This document shows positions 1 to 14,400 of a stretch of DNA of 64,000 bases, in pieces. Where the stretch lies: NCBI GenBank assembly GCA_025345505.1, contig JANVCC010000073.1, positions 4,787,448 to 4,851,447 of the forward strand. Direction: 5' to 3'. Under the pieces are notes generated by a model. That model was given only the letters and a program-made list of their open reading frames with translations. It made no database searches and had not been told where the DNA came from. The position numbers and the translations under genes are program-made. Source of the stretch: Todiramphus chloris collaris. Lineage: Eukaryota; Chordata; Aves; Coraciiformes; Alcedinidae. The number at the start of each line of letters is the position of its first letter. The stretch's first letter is position 1.

Positions 1-3000
1 TGGGCGTGAACCCCACCTAGGTCTGGAAAGTGAACCTCAAAATGATTTTCAAAAGATTTCTTTTTTCTTGAAGGAGAAAGAAACCTTTTCATAACATAAA
101 GAAATAGTAGTGTACACTGTAAGTTTAAACACAGCTTAAAAACAAGCCCATTTCTCCATCCAGCCCCATTGCCAGCCGGCAGCACAGTGTCTTCTCATGT
201 CCCGATGTGGGAAGTGATCCCAGCTCTCGCTACAGCCTGGGCAAAAGGAACAACTTTTTAGAAGACTTCATAGCAGGAACAGGCTATTTTCACTGTCAAA
301 TATGGAAACTTTTGAAAAATTCATCCAAAATGACAGGGGGAATCCAGCTGCACCAGAGATTTTCCCGGAGGTTTGTGGGAGAAGACAGGTCAGTGGGTAT
401 GGCCATGGCCTGGACCACCACCACCCTTCACACTTGCAGCTTGCCCACATCTTCAGGGTCTCCCTGTAGTAGGCACTTGCTTTGGAATGGTTGCACGTTG
501 CTGCCATGGGGCTAGGTTTTCTCCAAACAGCATGAAGACAGCTCTGGAGCAGGTTAAAACTCCCCAAGGTAGCTGACCAAAGGACACGGCTCTTGAAGCA
601 AAATAAAGTGGCCTAGGAGGAGCTCTGGGCTGCTACAGCTCTTTCAGGTACCAAAGTATTGAGTTTGAAAGCCTTGTAACTCTTCAGTCTGTGACAAGCG
701 TGTTTCAGGTTTCTTCCCCATGGTCAGTTTACAGTCTGAACTGTTACACATAGAAAGCAGATGAGAACAAATGGGAAGACTCTTGTGTCCTGTGAATTGG
801 CTTCATTTCCGTTTGCTTAGCTGGATATTTCTATTCTGTCCTCCTGCAGGCACTGTGTCAGAAGTGATGGAGGAGTGGGAAGAAAGGCGCGCTTACTGAA
901 CCTCTCTGTTATTCACAGTAGCGATTTTCTTTTTAATGATTATTTGAAAATGTTGACATTGCATTTACAAAGTATCCTCTGTGTTGTAACAGCAGAGTAA
1001 TTCTTCATGTACAATCATGCTTGCGTAAGAAATGCCATACGGACAGGTTTTGCCTGGGTGTTAATAATACATTATCATTACAATTTCAATTTTGACAGGA
1101 AAAATATAAAGAAATCAGTTTACAGGACTACCACTCCTGAAACCTTTGTACTTGATTCTCTTTTCTCTCAAAATAGCAGAGATCTGAAGAGATTGTACTA
1201 AAGATAACTTCCATCAAATTGGTACTAGGAAAGAATAGACTCAAGCTCATTATCTTGGCAGGAGGAGGAATAATATTTGTCTGGTATTTGGCTCCTTTAC
1301 TGTTTGACATAGAGAGTTACACAGCTTGACACTTTTCAGAGTGATGCAAGAGCCTTTTGTTAATCTGACCCTTATAAATCTTCTATTTTGTACAAGACAG
1401 CAGCCTCAAAATAATGGCAGGAGTATTCATGTGACACTTTGCTGGCCCTTAGAGAAGGTATCTTATAGGAAGCAGAGGCACATTATCTGGCACAACAAAA
1501 CAGATGCTAGTGTTAAATACCATTCCCAAAGGAGCTGATAAGGTTTTAGTGTAATAAGAGGGCAAACACACTTGATTTTTCAGAAAATAGCTTTTTCCTG
1601 CTTTAGGTTGTGAAAATGGCTGGTTTTTAATAGGTATCCAAAAATGTTGGTTTTAATATCATGGTTTCACCCCATTAGGAGTGTAATCCCCGTAAATCAA
1701 AACTTTTCAAACCCTTGCGTATAACCGAATTAACTGCAAGTTTGAGCTGAATTAATACTCATTGGAAACTAGGAGAGGTGCAACACAGTATGTTTCTGCA
1801 TCGCCTGCATCAGCTATTTCAGCTGTTTAAAAGAAATGCTCATATTCCTTCAATTGCTAGAAAAGTCCCCACATTGTCAAACAGGAAATCACTGAAAATA
1901 AATACCCAGGGAACAAAAATAAACTTTTCCTTGTGGGATCAGCATACGGCATTATTATTTGGAGCAGCTCACAGGTGTCTGTGGACTTTCTAATGCTGCG
2001 TTCTTGCTCCTCAGCCAAACAGAGATTGCCTTTTCCTAAGCCACTAATGACTTCCCTTGGTTTACTCATAAAGAGTTTTCTCCATGCTTATCTCCTTCAC
2101 TTTTCTACAAATAATAGTCTGCTTTCTGACATAAAAGTTGCTTGGACAAAACAGTGCCCACACAACACACTGTATTCAAGCAACACACTAGCTCTAAATT
2201 ACAGTGCCATCTTTTAGTCTTTCATCAACATATTTTGTACTTTTATTGTTTATGAATAGTTTAAATGGCTTTTCTGATACTTAAACTGCATTGCTCCTGT
2301 TCTGTCCCAGTTCCTTTTATCATTCAGAGGATCATATTTGGAATGTCTGTTGTGATTTTCCTTGTTTTTTCCACCGTTGTATGTACCCTACACAGTCAGT
2401 GAGCTCTGCACCAGTTCATGGGTCTCACAGTTTGTGTGAATATAGCTAACAGAGTTCTGGCTTTAAATGTCAGATGGTAAAGCAAAACATTGGTAATTAG
2501 TAGAGCTGAGGCCTGCAAGAAGAGGAAGTTTGTAGCATCCAAAGGGAATTAATTTATCAGATATGTCTAACCTTGCATTTCTGAGAATGTCATCTGGGAA
2601 CAATGCTCATCTAAACTAGAATTTGAACAAAAGTTAACAATCAATCGAATTAAGTGGCACAGAGTCAAAGAGAAGATCTTATCCTTTGCAGAAGATGTGT
2701 GTGTTGCCCTTGATTGTCTCTGAAAAGCTTTCAACATTCATAATGATAAGGGCTTGTTAGGAACTCGGGATCTAAATCTCTGCATTCCTCTGTTATATTT
2801 GTCCTCCTCCTCTAAAATCTGTGGAAGTACAGCGCTAAAAAACCTGAAAACAGTGAAGAGCTGGGAAAAGTTTTGTATTTGGCGTCTGTTTCTGTGACTT
2901 AGGTGTTTTTTCTCTGAAAGGTGATGAGGACACGATAGTCTTAGACCTCATGAGCTTCGAAGAAAACAAGGTTCTGTGAGATTTTTCAGTAGTAGCAGCA

Positions 3001-4899
3001 TAATTAATGTAGAGAGAAGTCCTGACGCTATGGGTAGGAGTTGCACCCTGTTTATGCTTTTGGGATTTAGAGCTAATACCTACTGCCTTCTGTCCCATGT
3101 CTGTTCTACAGTGAATGATAGGGGTTGTCTATTTTGATGAACCACCATTATTAACCTGTTCAGTGAAGTGTGGTTGCTGGTGTGGTTGCTGGTTGGTTTG
3201 TTGTGTCTTTAAAAAAAAAAAGCTTTTTCTTCTCCTTAATTTTGATTATAGGTTCTTATATAGCTATAAAGTCTAATATTTACTAGGAGTGCTTTTTGAT
3301 ACACAGGACAGCAAATGTCAGATCAACTTAAGTGTTGCTCTTTACTAAATTTCCTTGGGGCTCACCTTTAAGTGAGATGGATGCGAGTTGTTTCAAATGG
3401 TATTAGGTCTTCATAAATCCTATTCCACCTTTTTTCCCCGTCAAAAGCAACATTCTCCCACTTGTCAGTGGGAAATTTGTGCTGTTGAGTTAGAGTTTAC
3501 TCTTGGGAGCGGGAACGCACACTTCTCACAAGAAGGAAGTGCAGCTGAGGCTGCAATATGTGATGCAAGAGTGAACACTGGGAGTCTTAGAATAGACTTC
3601 CCTTTTGTGCAAAGTATATAGCCAGTATTTACATCGCTTTAAATCATCACCACAAAAATATTTGCTAAAAGTTTTGAATTGCCCTAGGAATACTTCCAGG
3701 TATTTTTTCTAGCTGGCTAGTCATCCTTAAATGTATGTTGGCCATATATTGTCTCTAAGACATACATAGCTGCTTGTTGGAAAACCAAATTATCCTATTT
3801 TCATTCAGACTGAGAATCTTGCTGAGTTTGGAAAGTCTGTAGTTTATTTTACCATCTAGAAATGCACGGTATGACACGTTGCTTTCCAGGTGGGTGAATA
3901 TATTCATTGCAGACAGCAAGTACTGAAGTGATGCTGTATTGTGTTTAGGTGCTGGCGGCCCAGACATCAGCATGATTTTCCTCTAACTGATGCCATAGGT
4001 AAAAGAAGGCACCGTATACATACCTCCAGGGCTTGATTTCCGAGGATCATTTCACAGTCCTTGTTGTGGGAGTGGATGTAACAATTTCAGCATGTGAAGA
4101 GAAGGTGCTTGTGAGAATCTCAGTCATTATGGGGAGAACTATAAATTTGGAGAAAACCCCAGGGGATGACTAGGTTATACCGATGGCCTTGGGGTGTTCA
4201 ACTGTCAAAGGAGGAAAGGAATGTTAGAAATCTTTCATGTCAGTGTTGGCACATCTCCTGCTTGGTAACATGAAGATACTAATGCCTTCCTATTTCAGAG
4301 GGGTCTTTCAGAGGCTATGCCTTGCTAGTGATAGTAAAATTCTCTGATTGCAAAATATACTGTTATATATGAAAATGTTAAGTAAAATTCACGCTCCTGA
4401 ATTGTCAAAGGGGCAATTGTTTTTTGTTTTTTCAGCACGGCCATGATTTTGCTCACATTGTCTTAAACAGGAAATAGTTTCAGAAGAAACATGCAGAGTA
4501 TGATGAGAGCTAAGGCATCATACCTTTAGATACAATAATCCTCTGTTTTCCAAATGAGAGAGATGGAGCTTTTCATCACACATTGAGTTACAGGTACTTT
4601 AGCTGTATCCTGATCACTCCAGTAGATTTTGCAGGAAAACTGATAAAAAGTGTAGATCGGTTCTTTATGAACAAAAAGCGTATAACTTTTTTCTTTAAAA
4701 TTTAAATGGTGTTTATGTCTTTCCCATTGAGATTGCGAAGTATAGCATGTTAAGTCAAGTGGAAAAGATGACCTTTTTTACTCCCCCCAGAAAATTCTTT
4801 ACTAGTTATTAATTGGGAAGATCGTGAGAGCATTAGTGTCTAAGTATTTGATCTAAATAATGTTATGGAAGCTGCAAAGTTCATTTAGCAACTGATTTT
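1..4899. other. Unique AT-rich non-coding DNA, no gene seen
   Basis: No open frame here exceeds about 102 codons, and none has a recognisable domain or plausible flanking splice signals. Frames overlap on both strands at 207-576, as expected by chance where stops are sparse. The only repeat I see is a short tandem duplication near 3.17 kb, listed separately. No CR1, SINE, LTR or RNA gene was recognised. It is most simply read as intergenic or deep intronic sequence. Confidence 0.6.
3169..3192. repeat. Two perfect tandem copies of a 12-bp unit
   Basis: The unit TGTGGTTGCTGG is repeated twice head to tail, and the GT-rich sequence continues imperfectly for a few bases. This is a small slippage-type duplication with no inferred function. 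Confidence 0.85.
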
Positions 4900-5260
4900 C
4901 ATTCTTGCAGAACTGCAATAAATAATTTTCCATTTAATGTTTTTAACAAGCAGGAGTTTTAAGTATGGCTTTTTCACTGAAGTTTATGGGCATACAGTTT
5001 TACCTATGGGCATACAGTTATAATGAGCACATAATTAACTTTGGATATCTACAATGAATCCTTTTTTTAAAACATGTACAAATGGTCAACAAATGAAATA
5101 CCAATTTCATAAATTAAAATGAAGATGCTCTGTAGACTTAATTAGCACTCATTAAATTTAGGATAATTTCTCTGTAGTCTTTGGAGAGTGTTCAGGATGA
5201 TCGCTATTTCTCAAATGACCATTTTGATTAACAAAGAAATAAAATTAAGTTCAATGTTTA
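4900..5260. promoter_or_regulatory. AT-rich candidate conserved element
   Basis: This block is dense in homeodomain-type cores (TTAATTAG-like, ATTAA, TAATT) and short A/T runs interspersed with non-repetitive words, with almost no CpG. Such texture is common in vertebrate developmental enhancers, but it is also common in ordinary AT-rich DNA. There is no open frame and no repeat signature apart from a 20-bp partial tandem at 4985-5019. The call is inference from composition only and needs cross-species alignment. Confidence 0.2.
4985..5019. repeat. 20-bp period partial tandem duplication
   Basis: The 15-base word TATGGGCATACAGTT occurs at 4985-4999 and again at 5005-5019, so a 20-bp unit is present 1.75 times with no mismatch in the shared word. 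This is a local replication-slippage product. Confidence 0.85.
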
Positions 5261-8200
5261 GACAGTTATTGCAGAGGGATTTCAGCTCCTAATGTCTGTG
5301 ACTGGGCTGGAAAATGAAGACTGTTTAAAAAATATTTTCTGATGGTTTTTTCTCACCTACTTGATATCCTTAAGGGTAAGATATAAAATAGAATTGATGT
5401 GAGAAGTAGAGGCCAGAATTACAAATGCTAACAGCACCACTTAGTTGCCACTAAATGTGCTATGTCTTCGCTTAAATTGTCCCCACACAGAGTTCTCTCT
5501 GGGCAAATGATCTATGAATGATATAAATATTATATTATTAAATATTATATAAATGCTGTTATCTGTCTACCCTTACTCCTAAGAACAATCTTGTCGAAGA
5601 AAGGTGCCAGTCTGCTCAGCTACTCTGAAGAGAGGGTATGGGCGCTAATTTGCAACCCTTGCAGCTATCACCAAGGAGACAAAAGCGTCCTAATGCAGCT
5701 TTTAGTAGTACATCTAATAGGTCATATTTAAGATTTATTCCTGTCTTCAGCAGAGTTACTCTCTAGAGGAAACTCTCGTCTCTGGTGCTCTCTTCATTTT
5801 GAAGGGTCTCTGCTCTTGTGTGTGCTGCATGGGATGCCCGTGCGCAGATACGGGCTCATCCTACAAGGCAGGAGACCTGAAGCTTTGTGGTCCTTTTATT
5901 AGATCTGACTCTAAAAGCAAGCCGTGACTGACATTATTAAATGCATTAAACTTGGTGAGCTTTTTAAACAAAGATGTAGAGATATTTTTGTAATCAAATA
6001 ACCTCTTAGATTCCATAACGAAGGGTCTAAAAAGCTGAGTCTGCTTTGTAATGTATTATTCCAATTTTGCTTGTTAACAGAGATAGCTTTATTTACCTTT
6101 TCTCATTGACTAGTCTCATTTGCCATGAAAAATCTTGATTGTTATCTAGCAGTCCAGTCCCAAAGCCAGATAAATAGCGTGGTTCAATTTGTCTTGGAGC
6201 TGCATTCACTTAGGATTAAATATACTTGAACACAAATGTCTGATCTGAAAGGCAGCATGGTTCTGTGTATTTGTTTAGAACCCAAACTGAACAGGGAAGA
6301 AGTAATAGCCAGTCACCTAATGGTTTTCTTAGCTCTGGTGGAGAAAGAAGGGCTATGATTATATCCCCACTTACAGGGAATTGTAGTAATAAATCCTACT
6401 TTGATTGCTGCGCCATCATGTCTAATAGTGGGCTAGTTTTGTGTGGCCATCACAATAGATGTATTTCCTCCAGTTAGTTATAAAAATAAGACAGTATAGG
6501 TCACTTCAGGAGTAAATGTTTTGTTTGGAATGAATATAGCCCTGCTTGTGGGAATAATCGGAAAAGGCTTTCAAAACTGGAATAATTCATGAGGAGAAGG
6601 TTATAGAGCAGTTCATTTTAATTAGTAGGTAGGAGCTATACAGCGAAAAGATGTAATTTTGTATATTTGAGTTTCCAGTGGGTTTTTTCCTCTCCTCGGA
6701 CCTTCCGTTGCATCCTGTGTATCATTTTATACATCCCTACCTCTCTGATACTGCCATCAGGTGCAGAATCCCTCAGTATATTGCACAGAAAGACTTTAAT
6801 ATTTCTTAAACCAATTAGGATTTTGTTCTTGAGGCATTTGTGCTGCATTCCAGGGAGCAGAGCAGTAGCATACTACTCAGGCTGACTGCAGGTATTGTCT
6901 GACACTAGCAATTTAATGAGACTTCTTTTTTTCAGTCAGAATGTAAAGACATGCTTTTCTCTTGGATTGATAATAGATGTATTTAATATTTTTTGGTTTA
7001 TGTTGAGTTGGCTCCAATTTACTTGATTAACGTGATAATTTACAATTCGTGACAAGGTGAAAACAGATTTGTCAAACTAAACAGGTCCTGTTCAGTGCAC
7101 TTTGTGCTCTTTCTTTCCCTTAGTCTCATGCCTGGATATGGTTTTTTTTTTCTCAAGAATGCCAGTACTGTTTGATGAACCTGTAAACCATGATTGGAGA
7201 TGTACTTTCTGCTCAGTTACCAGAGCCATGACAGACCCCTTTGCTAAATCTCTCTGGGGTAAATACCCCAGTTCACCTAGGTTGTTATTAACTCTTGACA
7301 CCTGCCACTTCTGAGTGGAAACTGCCTCCTAATAAAGATTGCAAAACAAATTGTGTGCCTCACATGTCACTCATAGGCCTGATACTCTCCTGCAAAATCA
7401 CCCCTGTCAGCACTCAAATATGCCAGCCCAGTGACTTGGGACTGCTGAGTTGTGGACAGACATCCTGTTCAGCAGTCCATGGACTTCATGGGGAACTGCT
7501 GTTTAAACTCTCCAAAATAGCACTTCTGTGAACCATCAGCAAAGTAAATAATACCACTTGAGATAACCAGCTGATAGTAAGAAACACTATTGAAACTTTT
7601 AGTATGGCTATAAAAAAACTAGGAAATAAATGAAAATGCAGTAGAAAATTACCAGATTCTAATTACAGACTTTTTTTTTGAGAAAAGTGGCTGTTAGTGC
7701 AGTGCAAAATAAAGGAAATTATTGATTATCTATAGCTGCTGTAAATTATTTGATGCAGTTTCCTCATTATCATTTGTGGACCCAAAGTGTGCTTCTACTA
7801 AAATAAGTCATTGCAGGCTCTGCTGGTGCCTTCAAAGAAGAATCGGACTTGGTGATCCGCAGTTCTGTTCTGTCTCTTAACACATCATGAGGTAGTGCTA
7901 AATCAGCAACGTGTCTGAGGTTGTTGGACGTTTTCCTTATAATGTGCTGCCCTAAAAGTTTGAAAGGCTTTTCATCTTGGAGTGTTTTAATAGCAGCAAT
8001 TCAAAATGATCAGCTCAGAATGCATAGGGAACGTGAACTTTTCTCCCCATAGCTGCTCTGACTTTCCAGGTGAGTCCTTCATTCCAAGTTTTGTGAACTC
8101 TGACTTTCTGAGTTGTGGCAAACTCTGCCTCATCCCCTCTGGTCTTTAGTAAGGTGTTTCCATCACTTTAATGCTTGAACTCTACTTGCAGGCTTCCTGG

Positions 8201-11200
8201 CCCTTCTGTGACTGTCTTGTTTCTCTACCAACCTGATGTGGAAGACTAGAGATTAACCTTGATCAGGACAGTCTCCATTTCTTTCCAGGGAACTGCCCTG
8301 CCCCAGCTGTGTTTAAAGGAACATGACATACAAACTGGGAGCACACAAAATTAATTCAAGGCCATCCTTTTAATTCTGCAATAATTTCACTTTTAGTATA
8401 TCACCAACAAAATTGATGCTTTCTTTTCCTACTTGGAGTTAAAAATGAACGTGATTACAGCTTGTCATACAGTATATTATATTTTGATACTTCTCAGCAT
8501 GCCAAGTTCCAGAAGGGGTCTTTGGATAGATCAAATGATTCCTTCTTTCTCAAAGAGATTTTGAAAAAAAGAAAAATTGCTGTTCTTCAGATCTTTTTCC
8601 AAAGTTGCTCTCTATTCTTTCTGTCTTCCTAACAAATTTTAATCTCTGTCAAGGTATTCGTCTCATTTGGCCTCCCCTAGGATACTGAAACATTCCCACT
8701 CAATTCGATGGGAGAAAGCACCTAAATCACTACCTATTGCAAGCCTGACACATCTAATTTAATTTTGTTCTGTTTAATTTATCGATTCCCAAGATGGAAA
8801 CCGTAATACAAAGAACTAACAGGGGCTGTAGTTAAGTAATAGAGAACCAGGACTGAAAAAAAAACCAGTATGAGCTATTCTTTTATTGTGACAAGACAAA
8901 TCATTTCATCTATTTTCTGACATAAAAGACAAGAAAGGAAAAGGAGTGTCTAACAAATAGCACAAAGAGGAGAAAGAGCAGAATGGAATGAAAATTTTCC
9001 AAATGTCGGAAGAAATGAAATACTGAACTTTAAAGGAAGCAGCACCCATTTTGCTCAGGAGAACCTTCTCAAAGCTGTCACATTGGGAAAAATGGCAAAG
9101 CTCAGAAATGCATTTTAAACCTGTTTGCCTTAACGTTTGGATTTCTTAGACCTGTTGGCAGTGGGTGTCGTCTATTTGTTATTCATGTAGCCTCACTGTG
9201 CGTTTTAATTAACAAATGAAGAGGTATAGATGCCCTTCTCCACTGCAGTAAATAGATGAAATGTATTAATGCCTTTGTGCTTGTAATGCTGTAGCTGGAA
9301 AATTATTTGCCTGATACAGCCAATAGGCATATAAGTTTTCTTTTGACGAATATATAGATGAGCAGATTTCCTCCATATGTCTTCATATTTTGTTTGATTT
9401 TAATGTATTTTCTTGTTTTATTCTGAAATGGTAGGTCTCCTCTTCAAATCTCAAAGAAGTCAGTCAAATAGAAACATTTCTTTTTTTCTTATTTCCCACT
9501 TAAAGTAATGCTTAGGAGCCTAATCCTGTTAGTTACTGAGGGATTCAGATAGCACTACACTGATCTGAAGGTCCTTAATCTTTGTTCAAACCAGGTCCCA
9601 CTGACTTCAGTGCATAGCCAGGCCCGAGGTGAAACGAAACTGCCGACCCTGTTTCGTTCAAAGCAGTACAAAGTTTTTGTCCTTCATCTCGGTGGGAGCT
9701 GAAGCACAACTAAACTGTAACCTTAGAATTTCACCCATTAACATCAATGGGATCGGAAGGTACAGCAACTTGCAATATCTGTTATGAAAAAACAGAGCCA
9801 AAACCAGTAAGTCATTTCTCAGTGTGAAGTGTTGCATTTTAAAAGGGGCAAACTCCTCCTGGACCTGAACTGCTGTAACTCCCATGCTGAGAGATCTCTC
9901 TGTGAGTAAGGATAGCTCAAAAGATGAAAGGTTGAAGGATTAAATTCCTAAACCATTACCAGAGGAGTTTTATTTATATGCCTAGGTCTCAATTTTGTGA
10001 CAGGCTGATAATGAATACTAATGGAGGGGGGGGGACTTATAAGTATGTTTAGTTCTTGGCAATTCTGTTGCCTTTGAGGAGGGAGACACAGAGCATGTAC
10101 CTGAACCCTGAGCTTTGCATTGCGAGGTTGCTATAACCTTCTCCACAAGCCACATTCTGAGAGCTGCTGCTGCAGTCATTCTGAATACTGGGCTAGGTCT
10201 TATTTAGCCTTTTTTCCTACCAATTTGCATGGGAATTGGGTAACATGAGGAACAGACTTCGTGTATTAACCCAAAGACTTCAATGAGAATAATAGATTAA
10301 AAGAGAGCTGGAGCAAACTCTGTGCTATCAGAATAGGCATAAGAAGTTATCATGCAGCTTCATGATGAATTTATGCCAATCTACAGTTGTGCTGGATATT
10401 TTTTTTGCTAGTGTTCTTGCTTCCTACCTGAGCAGTTGTGAGGTTACGTGTTGTGTCAGGTTGGCTCGTTAAGCAATATGGACCCTGATCCAACTAAAAA
10501 TGTGATTAATTTTCATCCACTTGTCATCCACAGACTTTTTTCTCTCATTGGGTGAGTACATGTGAAGCAGGAGGCATCGGAGGCATGGTGCATTGTTCTG
10601 CTCTCCTCTGCTACTTGAGCAAACGTAGACAGTGTTTGTGGAATCTGTCAGTCGAATTTTTCACCTTGTTCCTTCCCTGCAAAAAAACTCAGCAGATCAT
10701 CTAGTGGTCTTTAAGTCTCCCCAAATACAAGCTTCTGAACATATATTTAATTTCCTGTTACCTTTCCATGACTAAATTTGTTCGCTGGGCACACTGCACG
10801 GAAGTGCAAAGCAGCTGTGCATTGCATTCATACTCACTATGCATCCAGTGACTGATGCTCTGCATACAGACACGAGATTATTATCTAGAGGTACTCAAAC
10901 TTGTTACAGCTTGCTTTATTCAGGAATGTCCGTCCAGTTGTTCAGGTAATACTGAAATATCCATGATAGTCTCAGAAGGTACAGTCTCTGGGCTGCTTAG
11001 ATTCCAACTGGAATGCCAGGGCACAGCCAGAGATATGTTCAAGTACCGAGCAGATGAAGGTTCAGTGAACCCCTGACCATGCAGTAACATTGCTTGCACT
11101 TATACCACCCTTTGTCCTGTAAGTTTATTCCCATGAGCAAAAATTGCCAATGTTTAACTGGATGCAAGAGAGGAGCCTTTAGATGGGACAGTTTTCTATG

Positions 11201-11375
11201 TGAGTATGCAGTTGTGATTAATGACTACTTAGAGATATATTATGGTTCTTCCGAAGATAGCTATTAGACAAGGCTAGACTTGCCTATCATTTCAGGGCAA
11301 AATAGGAATTCTGAAATGCTAAAAGACTCCCAAAAGTGGCTGGAATAGAAATAAGCATCTTGAAGGAGGTAACAA
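5261..11375. other. Unique AT-rich non-coding DNA, no gene seen
   Basis: No frame reaches 80 codons and nothing is recognisable as an exon. At 5524-5550 the 12-base word TAAATATTATAT occurs twice at a 15-bp period. At 8697-8713, 9597-9612, 9734-9752 and 10271-10289 there are variants of a CCATTGACTTCAATGG-like motif that recurs elsewhere in the window. A run of nine G lies at 10026-10034. No RNA gene or mobile element was recognised with confidence. Confidence 0.55.
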
Positions 11376-11407
11376 AATAATAAAAAAAAAGAATAATAAA
11401 AAAAAAG
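11376..11407. repeat. Two perfect tandem copies of an A-rich 16-mer
   Basis: The unit is AATAATAAAAAAAAAG, present at 11376-11391 and 11392-11407 with no mismatch. It is a simple A-rich slippage duplication. It generates a spurious Phe-rich open frame on the opposite strand. Confidence 0.9.
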
Positions 11408-14400
11408 ACTTAAGCAGTTGTTTAAGTCTGGCAAATAGGGATTTTGAGACTTTATTTTGAGAAAAAATGAAACTCTTTAATTTTAAGCTACTTCCAAGTA
11501 GCACTAAATCTCTCTCAGCTTGCTAGGCTGTGCTGCTTTTGAACCAGCATTGCTGCTGGTACAGTGTTGCAGGACTGAATATATCCCAGTACTTCATCTG
11601 CTAAGTGAACTTCCCAGACAGGAGGCAAACTTCTGTTGGAATTAACAAAAATAATTGCATTCCTATAGAAACTCCCATTGCATTAAAACAGTTCTGATTT
11701 TCAGTTCTGGTTTTGAGGTTGCTGAAAGTCAGTGTGGGATGCATTAAGTCTTGCTCCCAATCCACATTTGGTGTCTGGTTTTAACACATTTTCTTTACAT
11801 GGTGTGATTGCACCCTTTCAACCAGAGTAATGCGTTTTTTTCCCCACTCAGAACAAGTTGTATGGATTCCCTGAATTAGAACGGGAAGTGACACACTCAT
11901 CTCACAAGTTCACTTTGTTCAGTTATAATTAGGAGATTGTAAAGGAGGTGGTATTTTCTGTGTGTAAGATTAAGATTTCGGTGGAAAGTGTTCCAAGGTC
12001 TTCATTAAGGTGCAATACTGACTGCATTTTATAATAAAATTCTGCTGAGAATAGCTTTCATGGGGATCTTGTTAACGTTCATGACTGTTTAAATGTATCT
12101 TCCAAACTGTTTTACAAAAATACTCTAAGTATTTTAGTCGTTTTTTTGATTACCAACGCCAAAAAGTGAGTATTTTTGCTGGGTATTGAATGATAGATTT
12201 TCTACCTGGTTGTCAAATACCCAGGCAGTTGTTGTCAGCTGCATTCTCTTAGTAGTGGTGGCATTCCATATTGTTACATTCCACATTTGTGTATGGGATT
12301 CAGCCTCGAGGCGAGTACTGAACAGAAAGATGTGGGTTCTGATGATGAGTTTCTGTGATTCAGAAAACGATGTCAGGGTTATCTATAAGGACATGACTCT
12401 CTTCACTGCAGCACGAGTGAAAGCTGTTGAGATAGGTACAAGTGATGGCTTGGATTCTATGAATCTTTTAACAAAAAAAAAAAAAAAGGCCAAGGGTGGA
12501 ACTGGTGCGGGTGGTGATTTATTCCTGGTGGTGAAGTTAAAGCATACATAGGTAGGAATGTGACATTCCCTTGCAGTGCCATTTTGGATTGGTTAGGGGA
12601 ATTTAAGGATCTCTGTGTATTTTCTTTTTGTACAGTGTTTTCTTTAAAACAAACCTTTTATTTTAAAACTGTTGGTTTATATTGGTATGTAGCCTCTCTA
12701 GCAGCCTTTAAAAATATGAGGTTTTATTATTTACACTTTCTATAAATGGAAGAGCTGAAGCGACGAAGTAAACTGCTAAACCTCGTTCATAACACTGTGA
12801 AGAAAAAATAATTAGCTGTTGCTTAGAAGACAGAAGAAGATTAATTAGTTTGTGAAGTCATGATTTTGGAGAACAAATTACTATGAAGAGTGAGTTTGCA
12901 ACCATTCAGTTCAGGAAGACACAGCTTATACATTGTGCCAGTGAAACCTAGTAAATAAATGTGCTGCTTTAGGGATCTCAAAACATGCAGAGAACTCGGT
13001 GACCCATAGTCAGCACAGAAATCATCTGTCTGCTGCGAAGCAATTCGGCGTTCCCAGGCACAGTGTAAGTCTAGTTAAGAGCTTATGTTTGCATCAGAAT
13101 TGTGGAAGGGCAGGTGCAGAGGGTGAAGAACTTTGTTCGACTTCATGTTGTAGCTCGTGTAGCACAGACTTTTGCTAGGAATTTCTACTGTATCAAAGCA
13201 AGCAGAAATATTACTTAGCACTCACCAGAAAAATGAAAGTGTCTGATGTAACTTCAGAATGAATGAATAGTAAAAATGAAGTTGATTTTTATACAGGACC
13301 TTTTATGGAAGAGCTAATTGGCAATAAAATAAACATGAACTAAAGGACTACAGGAGTAAAGAATAAAGGATGATTCAAAGATGCAGAATTTTAGCTAGGC
13401 CATGCTATGCTGACTAGACAAGCTACTGTTATGATACAGCTAATCCTGGATATGGGCTGAGCTGGGTTTATTGAACTCTAGATGGCTGGCATTTGTTTAG
13501 TCAGCTTGCTTGCTTTTTGACTCTTCTGAATAAGGAGATCTTTAGTTTTGCTTGTATTTAAATGAAAAACACTCATTTATTTTTTTAATTCTTTCTTTAA
13601 GGTTTTCACACTTTATTTTTTGGGAGGGAAGGAAGGATATATTTCTTTCTTCCTTCAAATACAGAGCTCCTCTCATAGCCATCTCTCAATTTAATTTTTC
13701 AAAATTATATTGATTTTGTCTGTGTGCCAAGTTTCTTGCCAGTTATCACTTCACATACTGATGTCCCTTGGTAGAGATCACGCAGTGATGTCAGGAAGAG
13801 GCAAAGGCAGTAACAAAGGCATCCTTAAACAAAGGCTTCCTTTGATAGGACAAGCTAAATACCTAAAACAAAAATGTAACATCTCTTCTCTTTATTTTTA
13901 ACAAGTCCCTTGATAAACAATGGGGAAACTTAAGAGTGAAATCTCCAAATGTCAGCTTGTCTGAAATAGCAGCCTGAGCACTTCATCACTTTTAAAAATA
14001 AAATAGTCCCTGCAGGATAAGTAAAAGAAAGCTCTCCACCACCAGTGGCTTTCCCTCAAAGAAGTAAAGAGCTAACCCAGTTAAAGATAGGTGTATGTTA
14101 TGCTGTATGTTTGCCAATTTAACCCAATTTAATTCCTTCTTGTAAAAGGTGGCTACAGTGCCCTCTGCTTAGAGGGAGTGAGTGTCAGACAGGACTGGTA
14201 AGGAAAGTCTATGCTAATACAGAGATTAAAGGTACTAAAATATTACATTGATAGTACCCATAATGAAGACACACATGAGAAGACCAGATTTGAAATTTTT
14301 TGGTGAACATTGATAGAAATGAATAAACCAAAAGAAAAAAGCACCAAAAATAGTAGGGATTAGTTGGTGTGGTATTTGTCACAAAGCAATATAAAGGTCC

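Noticed and set aside
7888..7896. let-7-like seed TGAGGTAGT
   Set aside because: Identity stops after nine bases and no complementary 3' arm follows.
12186..12551. 121-codon + frame with a hydrophobic N-terminal segment as a small membrane protein
   Set aside because: It runs through a 15-A homopolymer read as poly-lysine, has no recognisable domain, and its length is within chance.
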